64,000 nt of DNA, taken from assembly GCF_963676685.1 (NCBI RefSeq), contig NC_092354.1, positions 68,994,178 to 69,058,177 on the forward strand, written 5' to 3'. Both the position numbers and the translations under genes were made by a program. The notes beneath the pieces are model-generated. The model worked only from the letters and a program-made list of their open reading frames with translations, had not been told where the DNA came from and made no database searches. Shown here piece after piece: positions 33,760 to 44,808 of the stretch (position 1 is the stretch's first letter; each line of letters begins with the position of its first letter). The stretch is from Mytilus edulis (lineage: Eukaryota > Mollusca > Bivalvia > Mytilida > Mytilidae).

Positions 33760-36700
33760 ATGCTTCAGCTAGGATGCTGGAATATAAATGGTTTCTCTAG
33801 TCAAAAGTTAAATGATATAAATTGTAGTAAATTTGATATTTTTGGAATAGTGGAGTCATGGACCCACGGCGAGTCATCGATATCTTTTAAAAATTATACA
33901 TGCTTTCACCAACCTGGAATTAAGAAAAAAGGTAAAAGAGGACGAAGATCAGGTGGAATCATTCTTTATTTTAAAAATGAATTCAAAAAAAGTAATGCTA
34001 TCATTAAAATAGCCCAAAGTAAAAACTACATCTTTATTAAATTAGACAAAGATAAATGTGGTCTTACACATGATATTTTTTTAGGCTGTGTATATATAAA
34101 TCCAAGGGCAAAGTCAGTATGTCCAGAAAACGATAAAATTTTTGATTCATTATCTAGTTTAGTGAATAAATACTCAGAATTGGGCAAAGTTATAATCATG
34201 GGAGACTGTAATAGTAGAACTGCTAATTTAATAGATTATATAGAACTTGATGAGACAGACTACCACCAGAATTCTGAGGGCAAATCCAATTTACCTACAA
34301 ATTATACATCAGATCTAATTTTACCCAAAAGAAACAACCTTGATCCTGAGATAAATGAACAGGGAAGAATGCTAATAGATTTTTGTATAGAATCAAAGAT
34401 GAGAATACTTAATGGTCGAATTGACGGTGACTCGCTGGGGTTCCATACCTACTACTGTCCAAGAGGAAGTAGTAGTATTGATTATTTTTTAGTTTCTGAA
34501 GATATTTTTCATGAATTTGTTTATTTACATGTCTTTCCACCAAATGAGCTTTCAGACCATAGTTTATTATGGACTGGTTTAAAAAACAACAGTAATTATA
34601 TATACTCACAAATTAACAACAACATTAATACTAAGGATTGTGATCTTCTTCCAGGTAAATACAATTTGGAATCAGGCTCAAGAGAAAAATTTGTAGAAGC
34701 CGTACAAGATTCAAAACTTTTAATTGATCAATTTTTACTAGAAGTCAATAATCCTGAAATGGATATAAATAATTTATCTGAAAATCTGAGCAATATAATT
34801 TTAGACTCAGCAAATAAAACATTTAATTTTAGACCATTCAAGGGGAAAAGAAAGAAAAAGAAAGGAAAACAGAAATGGTTTAATGGAAATTGTAAATTTT
34901 TTAAAAGGGAACTTAACAATCTTGGAAGTAGATTACAACAACATCCTAATAATCATGATTTAAAAACATCATACCACCAGTTAAGAAGGGAGTACAAAAA
35001 ATTACTAAAAGATACAAAAAAGAAATTTATAACAGATATAATTGATAAATTAGATTCTCTTCATGAAGATAACCCTAAATTATTTTGGAAAACCATTAAT
35101 AATCTGAAGAAAAATACAAATAGAGAAGAAAATCCTATACCTCTATCTGAAATGTCAAATTACTTAAAAAAGCTTTATGAAGAAAATAATACTGATTTAG
35201 ATATCTCGAAGATAGAAATTGAAAATATTAATAATAAACATTTAGATTATGCATTCATTTGTAAAGAAGTCAGAGATGGCATTAAAAAACTTAAGAAGAA
35301 TAAACAACCAGGAATAGACCTTATATATAATGAATTCCTTTTATATGGAAAAGACCTATTACTTTTACCTATTGTTAATTTATTTAACAGAATTTTATCA
35401 AGCGGAAAATTTCCAGATGCTTGGAATTTATCTTGTACTTCCTTCTTACACAAAAATGGTGACATAAACATATGCGATAATTATAGATGTATTAGCCTTA
35501 CCAGCTGTCTTGGCAAGCTTTTCACCTCATTATTACAGAAAAGACTGCATAAATATATGGAAGAAAATAATCTTTATAATCCCTTTCAAGCAGGATTCAG
35601 ACCAGATTATAGAACTGCAGATCATATTTTCACTATTAAAACTTTGATAAATAAATATTTACACAAATTAAAAAAGCCTATTTTTGCTTGTTTTGTAGAT
35701 CTCTCTAAAGCTTTTGACTCTGTTTGGCACTCAGGATTACTTAAAAAACTATTAAATCTTAAAATTGGAGGAAATTTCTATAAGATAATTAAACATATGT
35801 ACTCTAATTCAAAGTTTGTGGTAAAAAAAGAAAACTTTATTTCAGAAGCTCATGGAGCCAATAGGGGTGTTAGACAAGGTGATGGTCTTAGCCCTCTGTT
35901 ATTTAATATATACACTAATGATCTGCCAAAAATATTTGATTTTTCAAAAACATTTCCTGTGTCACTCATTACAACACAATTTAATTGTTTACAATATGCA
36001 GATGATTTAATTCTACTGTCAGAGAGTGAAAAGGGTTTACAAGCTTGTCTGGACAGCCTGGGAATATATTGTAACAGATGGAAGTTGAAAGTCAATATTA
36101 CTAAAACTAAAGTTATGATTTTTAGTAAGGGCAAGAAAAAATCTGCCATCAAATTTAAAATTAATGGTCAAAATATAGAAACAGTCGATAAATATAAATA
36201 TCTTGGAATGCTGATTTCATTTAATGGCAATTTAAAGCATGCCGCAGAACATATGTATAATAAAGCTCTTAAAGCAGTATTTAGTCTTAAATCAAATATT
36301 CTAGATTATAATTACTCTGGTACCAAGCTTAAGCTAAAGTTATTTGATTCTCTAATTAGACCTATTACAACCTATGGATCAGAAGTTTGGATATCCGATT
36401 TTACTTTAAAAGATTTAAATAAAGATAATATACCATTTGAAAAAATACATAATAAATTTTGTAAATATCTACTTGGAGTACATAAAAAGGCATCAAATTT
36501 AGCCTCCAGGTGTGAATTAGGAAGATTACCAATTATTAATTTTATTACTAAATTGGCTTTTAAATATTTCATAAGACTGCAACAACTTCCATCTGATAGA
36601 TTTCTTGCTGAAGTGTATAAAGTAGATAGAGGACTTTTCAAAGAGGGGTCAAAATCATGGTATTCATTTATTGATTACAGTTGCAAAAAATTTAAATTGG

Positions 36701-37206
36701 ATGTAAAGAATTTGGAAAATGAAAATCTAGAATTGAAAATACACGATCAAACCATCCAACTAATTAAAGAACAGCTTCAAAATTATTCTAATTACAATTC
36801 TGACTCAAAGCTTAAATATTTTTCATTTTGTTACACAAATTTTTCTCTTCAAAAATATCTTGACTTTAATATTCCAAAAGCACTATGTAAAAATTTGACT
36901 AAGTTAAGAATTAGTGCACATTCTCTTTTAATAGAAAAAGGTCGTTATCATAGACCAAAAATTCCGCATAACTCAAGACTTTGTCAGACTTGTGATTTAT
37001 TAGATGATGAAAAACACTTCATTTTATACTGTAAAAAGTTTTCAATTTTAAGACAAGATCTCTTCAAAAAATTAAATATCGACCCCTCGGATTTAAATAA
37101 AAGGGAAAAGGAATCTACTATTCTACATAACATTATGTATCCTTTAAATAAAATTGATACAAAAGCTATCTGTACTTTTATTGAAAAAGCTTTTGAACTA
37201 TATTAA
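33760..37206 (+). CDS. LINE ORF2: APE-type endonuclease and reverse transcriptase
   Basis: The start is taken at 33,760 (MLQLGCWNING), since the endonuclease domain begins there; 1,148 residues. The endonuclease has GIVESWT (Glu), RRSGGIILYF, IIMGDCNSRT (Asp/Asn), SSIDYFLVS and LSDHSLLW (terminal His), all catalytic positions present. The reverse transcriptase follows with FACFVDLSKAFDSVWH, RGVRQGDGLSPLLF and LQYADDLILL. The C-terminus has a CQTC...H...C zinc motif. The full catalytic set without stops suggests potential activity. Confidence 0.92.
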   Translation: MLQLGCWNINGFSSQKLNDINCSKFDIFGIVESWTHGESSISFKNYTCFHQPGIKKKGKRGRRSGGIILYFKNEFKKSNAIIKIAQSKNYIFIKLDKDKCGLTHDIFLGCVYINPRAKSVCPENDKIFDSLSSLVNKYSELGKVIIMGDCNSRTANLIDYIELDETDYHQNSEGKSNLPTNYTSDLILPKRNNLDPEINEQGRMLIDFCIESKMRILNGRIDGDSLGFHTYYCPRGSSSIDYFLVSEDIFHEFVYLHVFPPNELSDHSLLWTGLKNNSNYIYSQINNNINTKDCDLLPGKYNLESGSREKFVEAVQDSKLLIDQFLLEVNNPEMDINNLSENLSNIILDSANKTFNFRPFKGKRKKKKGKQKWFNGNCKFFKRELNNLGSRLQQHPNNHDLKTSYHQLRREYKKLLKDTKKKFITDIIDKLDSLHEDNPKLFWKTINNLKKNTNREENPIPLSEMSNYLKKLYEENNTDLDISKIEIENINNKHLDYAFICKEVRDGIKKLKKNKQPGIDLIYNEFLLYGKDLLLLPIVNLFNRILSSGKFPDAWNLSCTSFLHKNGDINICDNYRCISLTSCLGKLFTSLLQKRLHKYMEENNLYNPFQAGFRPDYRTADHIFTIKTLINKYLHKLKKPIFACFVDLSKAFDSVWHSGLLKKLLNLKIGGNFYKIIKHMYSNSKFVVKKENFISEAHGANRGVRQGDGLSPLLFNIYTNDLPKIFDFSKTFPVSLITTQFNCLQYADDLILLSESEKGLQACLDSLGIYCNRWKLKVNITKTKVMIFSKGKKKSAIKFKINGQNIETVDKYKYLGMLISFNGNLKHAAEHMYNKALKAVFSLKSNILDYNYSGTKLKLKLFDSLIRPITTYGSEVWISDFTLKDLNKDNIPFEKIHNKFCKYLLGVHKKASNLASRCELGRLPIINFITKLAFKYFIRLQQLPSDRFLAEVYKVDRGLFKEGSKSWYSFIDYSCKKFKLDVKNLENENLELKIHDQTIQLIKEQLQNYSNYNSDSKLKYFSFCYTNFSLQKYLDFNIPKALCKNLTKLRISAHSLLIEKGRYHRPKIPHNSRLCQTCDLLDDEKHFILYCKKFSILRQDLFKKLNIDPSDLNKREKESTILHNIMYPLNKIDTKAICTFIEKAFELY

Positions 37207-37559
37207 TGTTTTACAACTTATATTAGCTCTGTCCAGATATTATTTCTAATGTATATGCATTTATTTTGTATTAATTGTTTTAATATCTGTTCATTGTGTG
37301 GAAGACATCAATTGTGCACTGTACATATATATTGATTATCCAATAAACATATTTGATTTGATTTGACAATTAACAGGTAAATAAAATTTTTGACGTTTAC
37401 GGTATTTTAAAATTATGTAAATTAAATAGTGAGGAGGGAATACCGGACCAGCGGTAGGAAATTTGTCAAGAAATTAACCAATTATCATTTGATAACAATG
37501 CACCTGCTCTGTGCTGGATATGAACTCTCCAAATAAATCTCTCTATATATATATCTGTC

Positions 37560-37770
37560 TAATTAAAGGCAACAGTAGTATAACGCTGTTCAAAAATCAT
37601 AAATCAATAGACTAAAAACCAAATCGGGGTAATCAACTAAAACTGAGGGAAACGCATTGAATATAAGAGGAGAACAACGACACAACATTAAAATGTAACA
37701 CACACAGAAACGGACTTAGCATTAGACAAAATCCTATGAGAATAACAAATATAACATCAAAACCAAATAC
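37560..37770 (+). repeat. Mussel interspersed repeat (ACTGAGGGAAACGCATT type)
   Basis: Contains AAAACTGAGGGAAACGCATT and GAGGAGAACAACGACACAAC, a repeat I know from many Mytilus sequences. Short minus-strand frames here are shadows. Confidence 0.65.
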
Positions 37771-38013
37771 ATGAATTTGGGATAGATAAGCGATTAATGA
37801 AAAGTACTGGCCCATCTTCATGTTTTAAACACTTGTGAAATTGCATCACCTTGGCATATTTAACGAAATGAATAAGACCCATTTCATTTATACATGAATT
37901 TGGGATGGATAAGCGATTAATGAAAAGTACTGACCCATCTTCATTTTTTAAACACTTGTGAAATTGTATCACCTTGGCATATTTAACAAAATGAATAAGA
38001 CCCATTTCATTTA
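37771..38013 (+). repeat. ~122-bp tandem duplication
   Basis: Two near-identical units from CATGAATTTGGGAT to AAGACCCATTTCATTTA. 38,013-38,460 has no recognisable feature. Confidence 0.9.
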
Positions 38014-38469
38014 CTGCAAATATTGGTGGAGGATATTCAGTGTATATATCTAACATTTCTTATATACCGTACTCCGGGTTCAAGGAGGTGTGCCTTAATT
38101 GGCAGAAGATATGGTACAGATAGATTGATAGTGGCAATTCTGTGTATACCTTCTGTATGGGCCTTTTTAAAAAAATGTGGATTTTCTTGTACAATCAATA
38201 ATTCTAAAAAAGTGTAAATATTTTATTCAATTTTTAGAAACACAATTTAGTTTTTGTTGTGTGTAACAAGTTCCAGCAAATTCAATATGAAAATTAGCTA
38301 GAGAAATTGCTTCCAGTGGGTTTCAAAGGGTCCAAAAACCCCAAAATTGCTTGTACGAAATTAAAAAAAACTAGTCTTTTTTTAAATGCTGGTTTTAATA
38401 CCAAGCGGAAATTATTATTTTTTGTTGTTATTAGAAATATATTGGTATCACTGCAGGTATCCAGACTTA

Positions 38470-38690
38470 ACTAATCGATCAGATCGGTAATCGAACATTA
38501 ATCGATCATATTTGATCAGTACTCAATTGATGACTTGAAGTCATCGATCAGTAATCGATCAAACTCTCTCAGGAGGGTGGTCGATTAGTGATGGATTAGA
38601 TAACTGATCTATTTAAGACCGATTACTGATGGATAAGTGATTGATAGTTGATAGATTAGTGATAATTGATTATTATTGAGAAATAATTAT
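38470..38690 (+). repeat. ATCGAT/TGATCA-rich palindromic tract
   Basis: Dense in ATCGATC, TGATC and GATTAGTGAT words in both orientations, able to fold on itself. It lies ~300 bp before the ISL2EU element. The class is unknown. Confidence 0.5.
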
Positions 38691-38991
38691 TCAAGAAAGA
38701 TATAACCTCTTTCTGCCACATTCGTGGTATGTTTGAAGCACAACAACAAAAATTACATTTTTTTTTAATATCAACAAAAGAAATAAAAAAAAACATATTC
38801 TTTACAGTGTTTTTAAACCATGTTATAACATTCAGCTTGTGGACGTGCTAACCATATCAGGTGGTTTCTTAAAATATATTCTCATAAAATACTCAGAAGT
38901 ATAAAAAAAAACAGTTAACATATAGACGGGTTTATCTACAACTGACCTAGAAAACATGGGCGCATCCATTAACCTCTCACGTGACCGGTCA

Positions 38992-39011
38992 GCCATTACA
39001 ACCGTGAAAAA
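38992..39011 (+). repeat. Left terminal inverted repeat core
   Basis: GCCATTACAACCGTGAAAAA, matched perfectly in inverse at 43,232-43,251. Confidence 0.85.
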
Positions 39012-39090
39012 TAAAGCACGTGCATTGATCAAAACATTATCGATTTTCTGTTTACATTTGTGTTTCTTTTATTTATTAATTTATTTTACT

Positions 39091-40649
39091 ATGGATAGCG
39101 CCGAAAGTTATAAAAAAGGTGGAGGCAATTCTTGTGCAGTTAATAGTTGTACAAATAATCGTAGAAAACTCCAGATGTGGAAAAAAATCAATGTGTGAAT
39201 TACACAACGAGTTGCACAATGACTGTCCTTGTTTGATCCCATACAAATTTCATTTGATGCCTTCTGACGAATTAACAAAACTCGAGTGGATAAAAGCAAT
39301 TAACAGAAAAACTTTGCCAAAACATGTTTATGTATGTTCCGAACATTTTCTTGATGGTGCGCCGTCAAAAAGAAATCCGTTTCCAAAATTAAAACTTGGT
39401 TATGACAGTAAAGTTACACCCGGCAGACGCAAGTTAGCACGTCGTGAAACGGCTGTGAAAAAGCTAAAATTAAGTTATGAGAATGATTCTGATGACAATA
39501 ATGTGTCGGACTCTACTGGTTTTGAAGCTCTAGACATTTCTGTAAATAATGACAATGAAACGTATCCCGAGGCTACATGTAGTTTTAATGTAGCTTATCC
39601 TGAAACTGTAACTAAATCTACCCAGTATGATGAGACGGACTTTCTTATTCATGACGACCATCCCTATGCTGAAAAATGGTCAGACATGCAGACAACATCA
39701 ACTCAGACAAAACTTTTATTGACAGAGGAGAAAGGTGTTCAGAGTAAAATGGAAGGGGGGACCATGTCAGCAAATACGAACATTGTGACTGACAGGGACG
39801 CCTTATTATATACTGGTGTAACTAAGGAAGTTTTTTTTTACTTTAGTGGAATTACTACGTGCAGACAATCAATTCAATTTTCAACTAGATATTGCAGATC
39901 AGCTTTTGCTTGTACTGATGAGGTTAAAACTTCATTTGATATTTGATGATTTAGGACGTCGCTTTGGTATTTCAAAAAGTTTGGCATGTAAATTATTTAA
40001 TTCTTGGATGCCAGTTCTTGCTGAACAACTTAAAGGCTTGGTTGTTTGGCTTCCATGAGAAAAAATTCGAGCTTGTATTCCCGAATCTTTTCGGGAAAAT
40101 TATCCTCGTACAACTGTGATAATTGATTGTGCTGAGACATTTATACAGAGACCAACAAATCTTAAGAGTAGGTCAGAGACTTATAGTAACTACAAGTCAC
40201 ATAATACTGCAAAATATCTTGTTGGCATTGCACCTCATGGACATGTAATGTTTATATCTCGGGCTTTTGGAGGTAGGGCAAGTGATAAATTCATAGTAGA
40301 AAAAAGTGGCTTTTGTCAGTATCTTTTGCCAGGAGACGAGGTGATGGCAGATAGGGGTTTCACAATTGATAATTTACTTTTCCCACTCAGAGTCAAACTG
40401 AATATTCCAGCCTTTACAAAATGTAAACCACAACTTAGTAATGAGGATTTAACAACAACCAGGCGTATAGCAATAGTAAGAATTCATGTGGAGCGTGCGA
40501 TTCGTAGACTTAAAGTTTTCAAAATTCTAAGTAGTACTGTTCCAGTGTCCTCCTTGAAAAACTTTGATGACATTCTTCTTGTATGTTCAGCCCTTGTGAA
40601 CTTAAGATCAGACTTAATAAGAGAACCTGATGAATTTGCTGAAATTTAA
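39091..40649 (+). pseudogene. THAP-domain DDE transposase (broken)
   Basis: It starts MDSAESYKKGG. The THAP zinc finger (CAVNSC ... CPCLIPYKFHLMP ... VYVCSEHF) is split by a frameshift in an A-run near 39,182. The frame shifts again in a T-run near 39,836, and a stop lies at 40,056. The catalytic domain reads IIDCAET (Asp), VMADRGF (Asp) and HVERAIRR (Glu), the DDE_Tnp_4 pattern of Harbinger/ISL2EU transposases. Two homopolymer indels plus one stop mean no active transposase from this copy, unless the indels are assembly errors. Confidence 0.85.
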
Positions 40650-40727
40650 GTTCTTTATTCAGATAGTTTATTTTGACTTGGTCTCATGTGTACAATTCTG
40701 TTATTAACCTAACACCTTATAGTTCAA

Positions 40728-40770
40728 TTGATATTTGCCACTGGACATTAAAAAACAATCAATCATCATT
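40728..40770 (+). repeat. SINE-like 3' tail fragment
   Basis: ATATTTGCCACTGGACATTA followed by CAATCAATCAT, the end of the 430-bp SINE-like family only. Confidence 0.6.
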
Positions 40771-40977
40771 ATGTGTCATACCAGTCGGATACATTTGTAC
40801 ATGTATACATTTATATATACAAATGTAGGCATAATATTTACTAAACTAAATAGTGCATGAATGAGTTTCTCTTTCAATAAATATACCTACATGTATGTTA
40901 GTTGTATAATGCAGGACAATTTATCAGTTTATACAACATGTAGCTTTAAGTAAAATTATTTTTCAAATATGCTTTTC

Positions 40978-41400
40978 TGGGGGGGGGGGGGGGGGGCTCA
41001 TTATTGAAGACTGTTTATCTAGGACACATACATTTGTACATGTATATTTGTTAAAATTGTTGTTTTGCTTTTTTTGTTGATACTTATAATTGAAGTTGTC
41101 TTATTGGCAATCACACCACACCTGTACATAAGGGGGGGGGGGGGGGGGGGGGGGTCATTGTTGAAGACTGTTTATCTAGGTTACATACATTTGTACATGT
41201 ATATTTGTTAACATTGTTGTTTTGCTTTTTTTGTTGATACTTATAATTGAAGTTGTCTTATTGGAAATCACACCACACCTGTACATAAGGGGGGGGGGGG
41301 CTCATTGTTGAAGACTGGTGTACATGTATATTAGTTAACATTGTTGTTTTGCTTATTTTGTTGATACTTATTGAAGTTGTCTTATTGGCAACCACACCTG
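40978..41400 (+). repeat. Three ~157-bp tandem units each led by a poly-G run
   Basis: Each unit starts with 12-22 G, then (C)TCATT(A/G)TTGAAGACTG, and ends ACACCTGTACATAAGG. G runs are at 40,979, 41,131 and 41,289. They lie in the spacer between the two ISL2EU genes. G-runs on one strand could form quadruplexes. Confidence 0.9.
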
Positions 41401-41637
41401 TACATATACATGCACTACAACTGATTACAGTAAAAAAATAAATTAAAAATAAAACATAATTTTATTCTTCTTTACATTTGTTTGTCACTTTTTAATGATT
41501 CAAATGTACATACATAAATCTGTTCTTATTGACACCAAAATGTATCCAATATTATTCCGTTTTATGTTTTTATTTGCCATATTTTAAAAAATAAAGTGTC
41601 ACTACTTAAAATGAACGTGTGAAAGGTTTAACCTAAG

Positions 41638-43179
41638 TTAAATTAAACGAAAGAATAGAAATAATTTAATCAGCTTGTGCATTTTTAATTCCTTCATAAA
41701 ATTTCTAAATATTCTACTTAGTACAAGACGATCATTGTCAATCTCATCGACTATTCTGTTCAGCATTTTATTAGAATAGAACGTCCTTAATCTGCGAATT
41801 AGTTGCTGAATATAATCTTCATCAAAAGCTATATCTATAAGAATGTTATCATCTGGACTTCTCCAAATAAAAATTTTAGCTTTATGTAACCCGGTACAAA
41901 ACATTGTTAATTGTATTTGCATAAAGTAGGCTCTGCTCCCTTTTTTCTTCAATACATAAATCCCCTCACTATTTTTTTCTACATCATATTTTGTATTGGC
42001 AATTAGTTCGTCTAAACAATTCCATTTGTTGGCAATAGGAAATGGGCATTTCACTTCCAGTATAGTGTCCCCATTCATTATGCCATCCGGACTAGCTGAT
42101 AGCCAATTTTCTGTCAACGACAAATACATCCCGTGATCAATAACGTTATGGCCCTCAGACTGTAAATATTTTTTTGCAATAGGTTCTTGCTCATTACCAT
42201 ATCGTGTAAACTTATTCCCTGTAAACTTAGGGTACAAATGTTCTCTGATAAATGCAGAGCAATCTGTGGTTTCCTTTATTGGAACTTTGCTAGCACTGCT
42301 AGCTGTAAGGCGTATTTTTCTGGCATCCTTCCACAACACACTTCCACTCTGTCCTTTGGTGTTCATATGTAACTCTTGGACCTTAGCAGGAGTGAGAGAA
42401 ATGTACTTATTTACGAAATTAGAACACTTTCCGCATGAGTCTAAGGCTGTATGATCGCCATGATCTTGAATTATATCCTTAGTGAAAGGCTTACATGTAA
42501 AACCTTTACTTGCCGTCGTTCCTTTGATGTTGAATAAAGGAAGTAGTTTAGAACTGTTAACTGCTTCCTTAAACTCTCTATCCAATGTATACATTGGTGT
42601 ATCCCGACTACCTGGTATGTTATTATCTTCGTTACTGCCCATTATATCTTCCCCTGCTTTCGGTTTTTTTAAAATAATGTTCAATAGGGGCTTTGGTTCC
42701 ACATTTCTTGTTGTTCCACGATTCCATTTTGCATTTTCATCCGTGCATGCTACACCTGTCAAATTGTTTCGAACTGCATGTTCAATTTTCCACAAAACAG
42801 CCCCAACATGACTACATGTATGGCCTTGACCAGCCATACACGAACACCACCCGTTTACTATTGAGCCATCTTCATTACAAAGTACAAATACCTCATTTGT
42901 TCTTGAGACTGTTTGAGACGATCTTACTTCTCCTTTAAACATAATTGTCTTATTATTGTTAATATAATGCGTTGTAACACCAACGTTTCCACTTTGAAAA
43001 TAGTTAAAGCTTTGAAGGCTTTTAAAGTTTTTCATTTGTTGACCGTCAACTGCTTTCGACTCCACAAGAAAGTTGTAAATATCTCCGTACATCACATTTG
43101 GCCATACACGCATGTCGTCAATCCATGTTTTGACTTTATCAACACCCGGAGGTTTCCATTCTTTTGCTACTGTTGACAT
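41638..43179 (-). CDS. SWIM zinc finger plus YqaJ-like nuclease of ISL2EU element
   Basis: An intact 513-residue frame. A SWIM finger WCSCMAGQGHTCSHVG (CxC...CxH) at about residues 111-126 precedes a YqaJ/lambda-exonuclease-like domain: GNEQEPIAKKYL (Glu), LSASPDGIMNGDTILEVKCP (Asp, Glu, Lys) and YFMQIQLTMF (Gln). Such proteins are proposed recombinases or exonucleases in ISL2EU transposition. The start at 43,179 is the first ATG after the right inverted repeat. Its intactness beside a broken transposase is notable. Confidence 0.88.
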   Translation of the reverse strand: MSTVAKEWKPPGVDKVKTWIDDMRVWPNVMYGDIYNFLVESKAVDGQQMKNFKSLQSFNYFQSGNVGVTTHYINNNKTIMFKGEVRSSQTVSRTNEVFVLCNEDGSIVNGWCSCMAGQGHTCSHVGAVLWKIEHAVRNNLTGVACTDENAKWNRGTTRNVEPKPLLNIILKKPKAGEDIMGSNEDNNIPGSRDTPMYTLDREFKEAVNSSKLLPLFNIKGTTASKGFTCKPFTKDIIQDHGDHTALDSCGKCSNFVNKYISLTPAKVQELHMNTKGQSGSVLWKDARKIRLTASSASKVPIKETTDCSAFIREHLYPKFTGNKFTRYGNEQEPIAKKYLQSEGHNVIDHGMYLSLTENWLSASPDGIMNGDTILEVKCPFPIANKWNCLDELIANTKYDVEKNSEGIYVLKKKGSRAYFMQIQLTMFCTGLHKAKIFIWRSPDDNILIDIAFDEDYIQQLIRRLRTFYSNKMLNRIVDEIDNDRLVLSRIFRNFMKELKMHKLIKLFLFFRLI

Positions 43180-43231
43180 TATGTTGATTTTCTTCGTTAA
43201 GATCGATTGACAATAAAGGCTTGTTTACAAT

Positions 43232-43251
43232 TTTTTCACGGTTGTAATGGC
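43232..43251 (-). repeat. Right terminal inverted repeat core
   Basis: Perfect inverse of 38,992-39,011. 43,290-44,250 beyond it shows no gene; a short reverse SINE-like tail remnant is possible near 43,838-43,880. Confidence 0.85.
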
Positions 43252-44252
43252 GGCGCTGTTTACGACGGCACCTAGGAGTCGCGTCTCTAACTAAGGGGGA
43301 TAATCGAAAAAAAACCTGTCTATAGTGAATGTGAAAATGAACACCAAATAATATCAACAATATTTCAAGAAAATGAAGAAAGATTGTATAAAGAAATTGC
43401 TTGCTGTAGTCAAATGGTATGCTGTAAAAAGTGAAGAATATTGTTCTTTTAATCATAATTATCTTTATTTTCTTCTTTTTCACATGTTGAGCTGATTCCC
43501 CTATGTCTCTCTGCTTCATTTCACTTTCACATTGGGAAGGTATTTCTATGAAAAAAATAAAGTTTGTTATCGATAACTTATATCTGAATTATGAGATACA
43601 AATGTATGCATTTTTAACAACATGAGTGAATACGTTTATGCAGCCATTAATTTACGCTTTTGATTTATTCTGTGTTTTGATATTTTGAATATTTGATTGG
43701 AATCACTACTATCCTTTTGGATGGATGTTTGGTTTTTAAATATCTAGCGAAGGAAAGGGAATATTCAGATTTCAGGACTAGAACTTAATAAATATGAATA
43801 TTGACAAATATGTAAATGAAAGCAATCGTATACATATGAATGGATTGATTAATGTTTAAGGTCCAGCGGGAAGTTATATGTTTCTTTGGGAGAAATGAAT
43901 ATTTCACATGCTTTAGACTATACTGACACAGTGGAGTGAGATTTTAACATGCATGTTCATCCAAAAGGTTTGCATGCTACTTCGAGACCGCATCTAAGCA
44001 TTTTTAATGCCACAGAAGATTCATTTGTCTATGAAAGAAAATAATTATATAAAAATCAGTATAAACATTCGATAAGAAAGTCTAATGACTGGACATGAAA
44101 CTTTTATGTGGAACTATGGTAATCCGACCACTGACCACAAGAACATTTAATATGTATTTTTTAAGTTCTGTACGTCCAGGACATGTACATCAACCCTCCT
44201 TTTCTTTTTCTTTTTAGTGGATATGTTTCTTGTACATCTTATTTATTCAAAT

Positions 44253-44347
44253 ACCCTAAGGGTGACTGGGGTATAGAAATATGGTCATTTGGTCTTCTCC
44301 CGACCGGCAGTAAAACGCTTGCCGAAGTGGGGCGTCCGTTTGGCTGT
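44253..44347 (+). repeat. SINE-like repeat, 5' fragment only
   Basis: The first ~95 bp of the family, ending abruptly after GTCCGTTTGGCTG and a T-run. Confidence 0.8.
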
Positions 44348-44486
44348 TTTTTTAAATATTAATCAGGATACTTACTGTCTTAATCTTGAAATGATATATT
44401 TCCGGAATAAACTTTAAAGTATTAACAGTAAAACGACAGGCGTTTCATGACTTTATACTAATGCATGCCAACATTTTATCATATTC

Positions 44487-44803
44487 ATCCCCAAGGGTGA
44501 CTAGGGTATAGAAATATGGTCACTTGGTCTTCTCCCGACCGGCAGTAAAACGCTTGCCGAAGTGGGGCGTCCGTTTGGCTGTGCGGGATGTATCAAGTTC
44601 GCAGTCACGTCCGTCAGAAGGGGACGTTAAATCCGATGCCTCGTGTAAAGAGAGTGCCACGCTCTTTGCACGTTAAGAACCCTTGCAACAACTCTTTGAG
44701 GGGTCCGTAGGTGGCCTGTTGCAAGGAAAAATTTCTGTCCCTATCCAATATACCCTCATTTTCCAGTGGCAGTTCAAATTTCCCCGACCATCATCCTAGA
44801 TGA
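44487..44803 (+). repeat. SINE-like repeat, 3'-truncated
   Basis: The first ~315 bp of the family. It breaks off in GACCATCATCCTAGATGACC, exactly where segmental duplicate A (copy 2) begins. Confidence 0.85.
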
Positions 44804-44808
44804 CCTAA

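Larger units (their letters stand above)
30974..37366 (+). mobile_element. Full-length-looking LINE (non-LTR retrotransposon)
   Basis: Two large intact ORFs in the same orientation, a 3' UTR with AATAAA at 37,342, and a TTTGA-type short-repeat tail at about 37,348-37,365. ORF1 is SGNH type; ORF2 is endonuclease plus reverse transcriptase. This suits the CR1/L2/Jockey-like group, but the clade was not determined. The 5' end is uncertain and may extend to about 30,700. Intact frames imply a young copy. Confidence 0.85.
38960..43285 (+). mobile_element. ISL2EU-type DNA transposon (THAP-DDE transposase plus YqaJ gene)
   Basis: Two convergent genes, a THAP-domain DDE transposase (+, broken) and a SWIM/YqaJ protein (-, intact), are flanked by a perfect 20-bp inverted repeat at 38,992-39,011 and 43,232-43,251. 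The pairing of a Harbinger-related transposase with a YqaJ-type nuclease is the published hallmark of ISL2EU elements. The outer ends are approximate. Confidence 0.85.

Noticed and set aside
37757-38056. Minus-strand 99-residue frame
   Set aside because: It arises from a 122-bp tandem duplication with no coding signature.
40978-41300. CRISPR-like array
   Set aside because: Three long near-identical units with no unique spacers, in a eukaryotic transposon.
42187-43176. Several plus-strand frames
   Set aside because: They are antisense shadows of the intact YqaJ gene.
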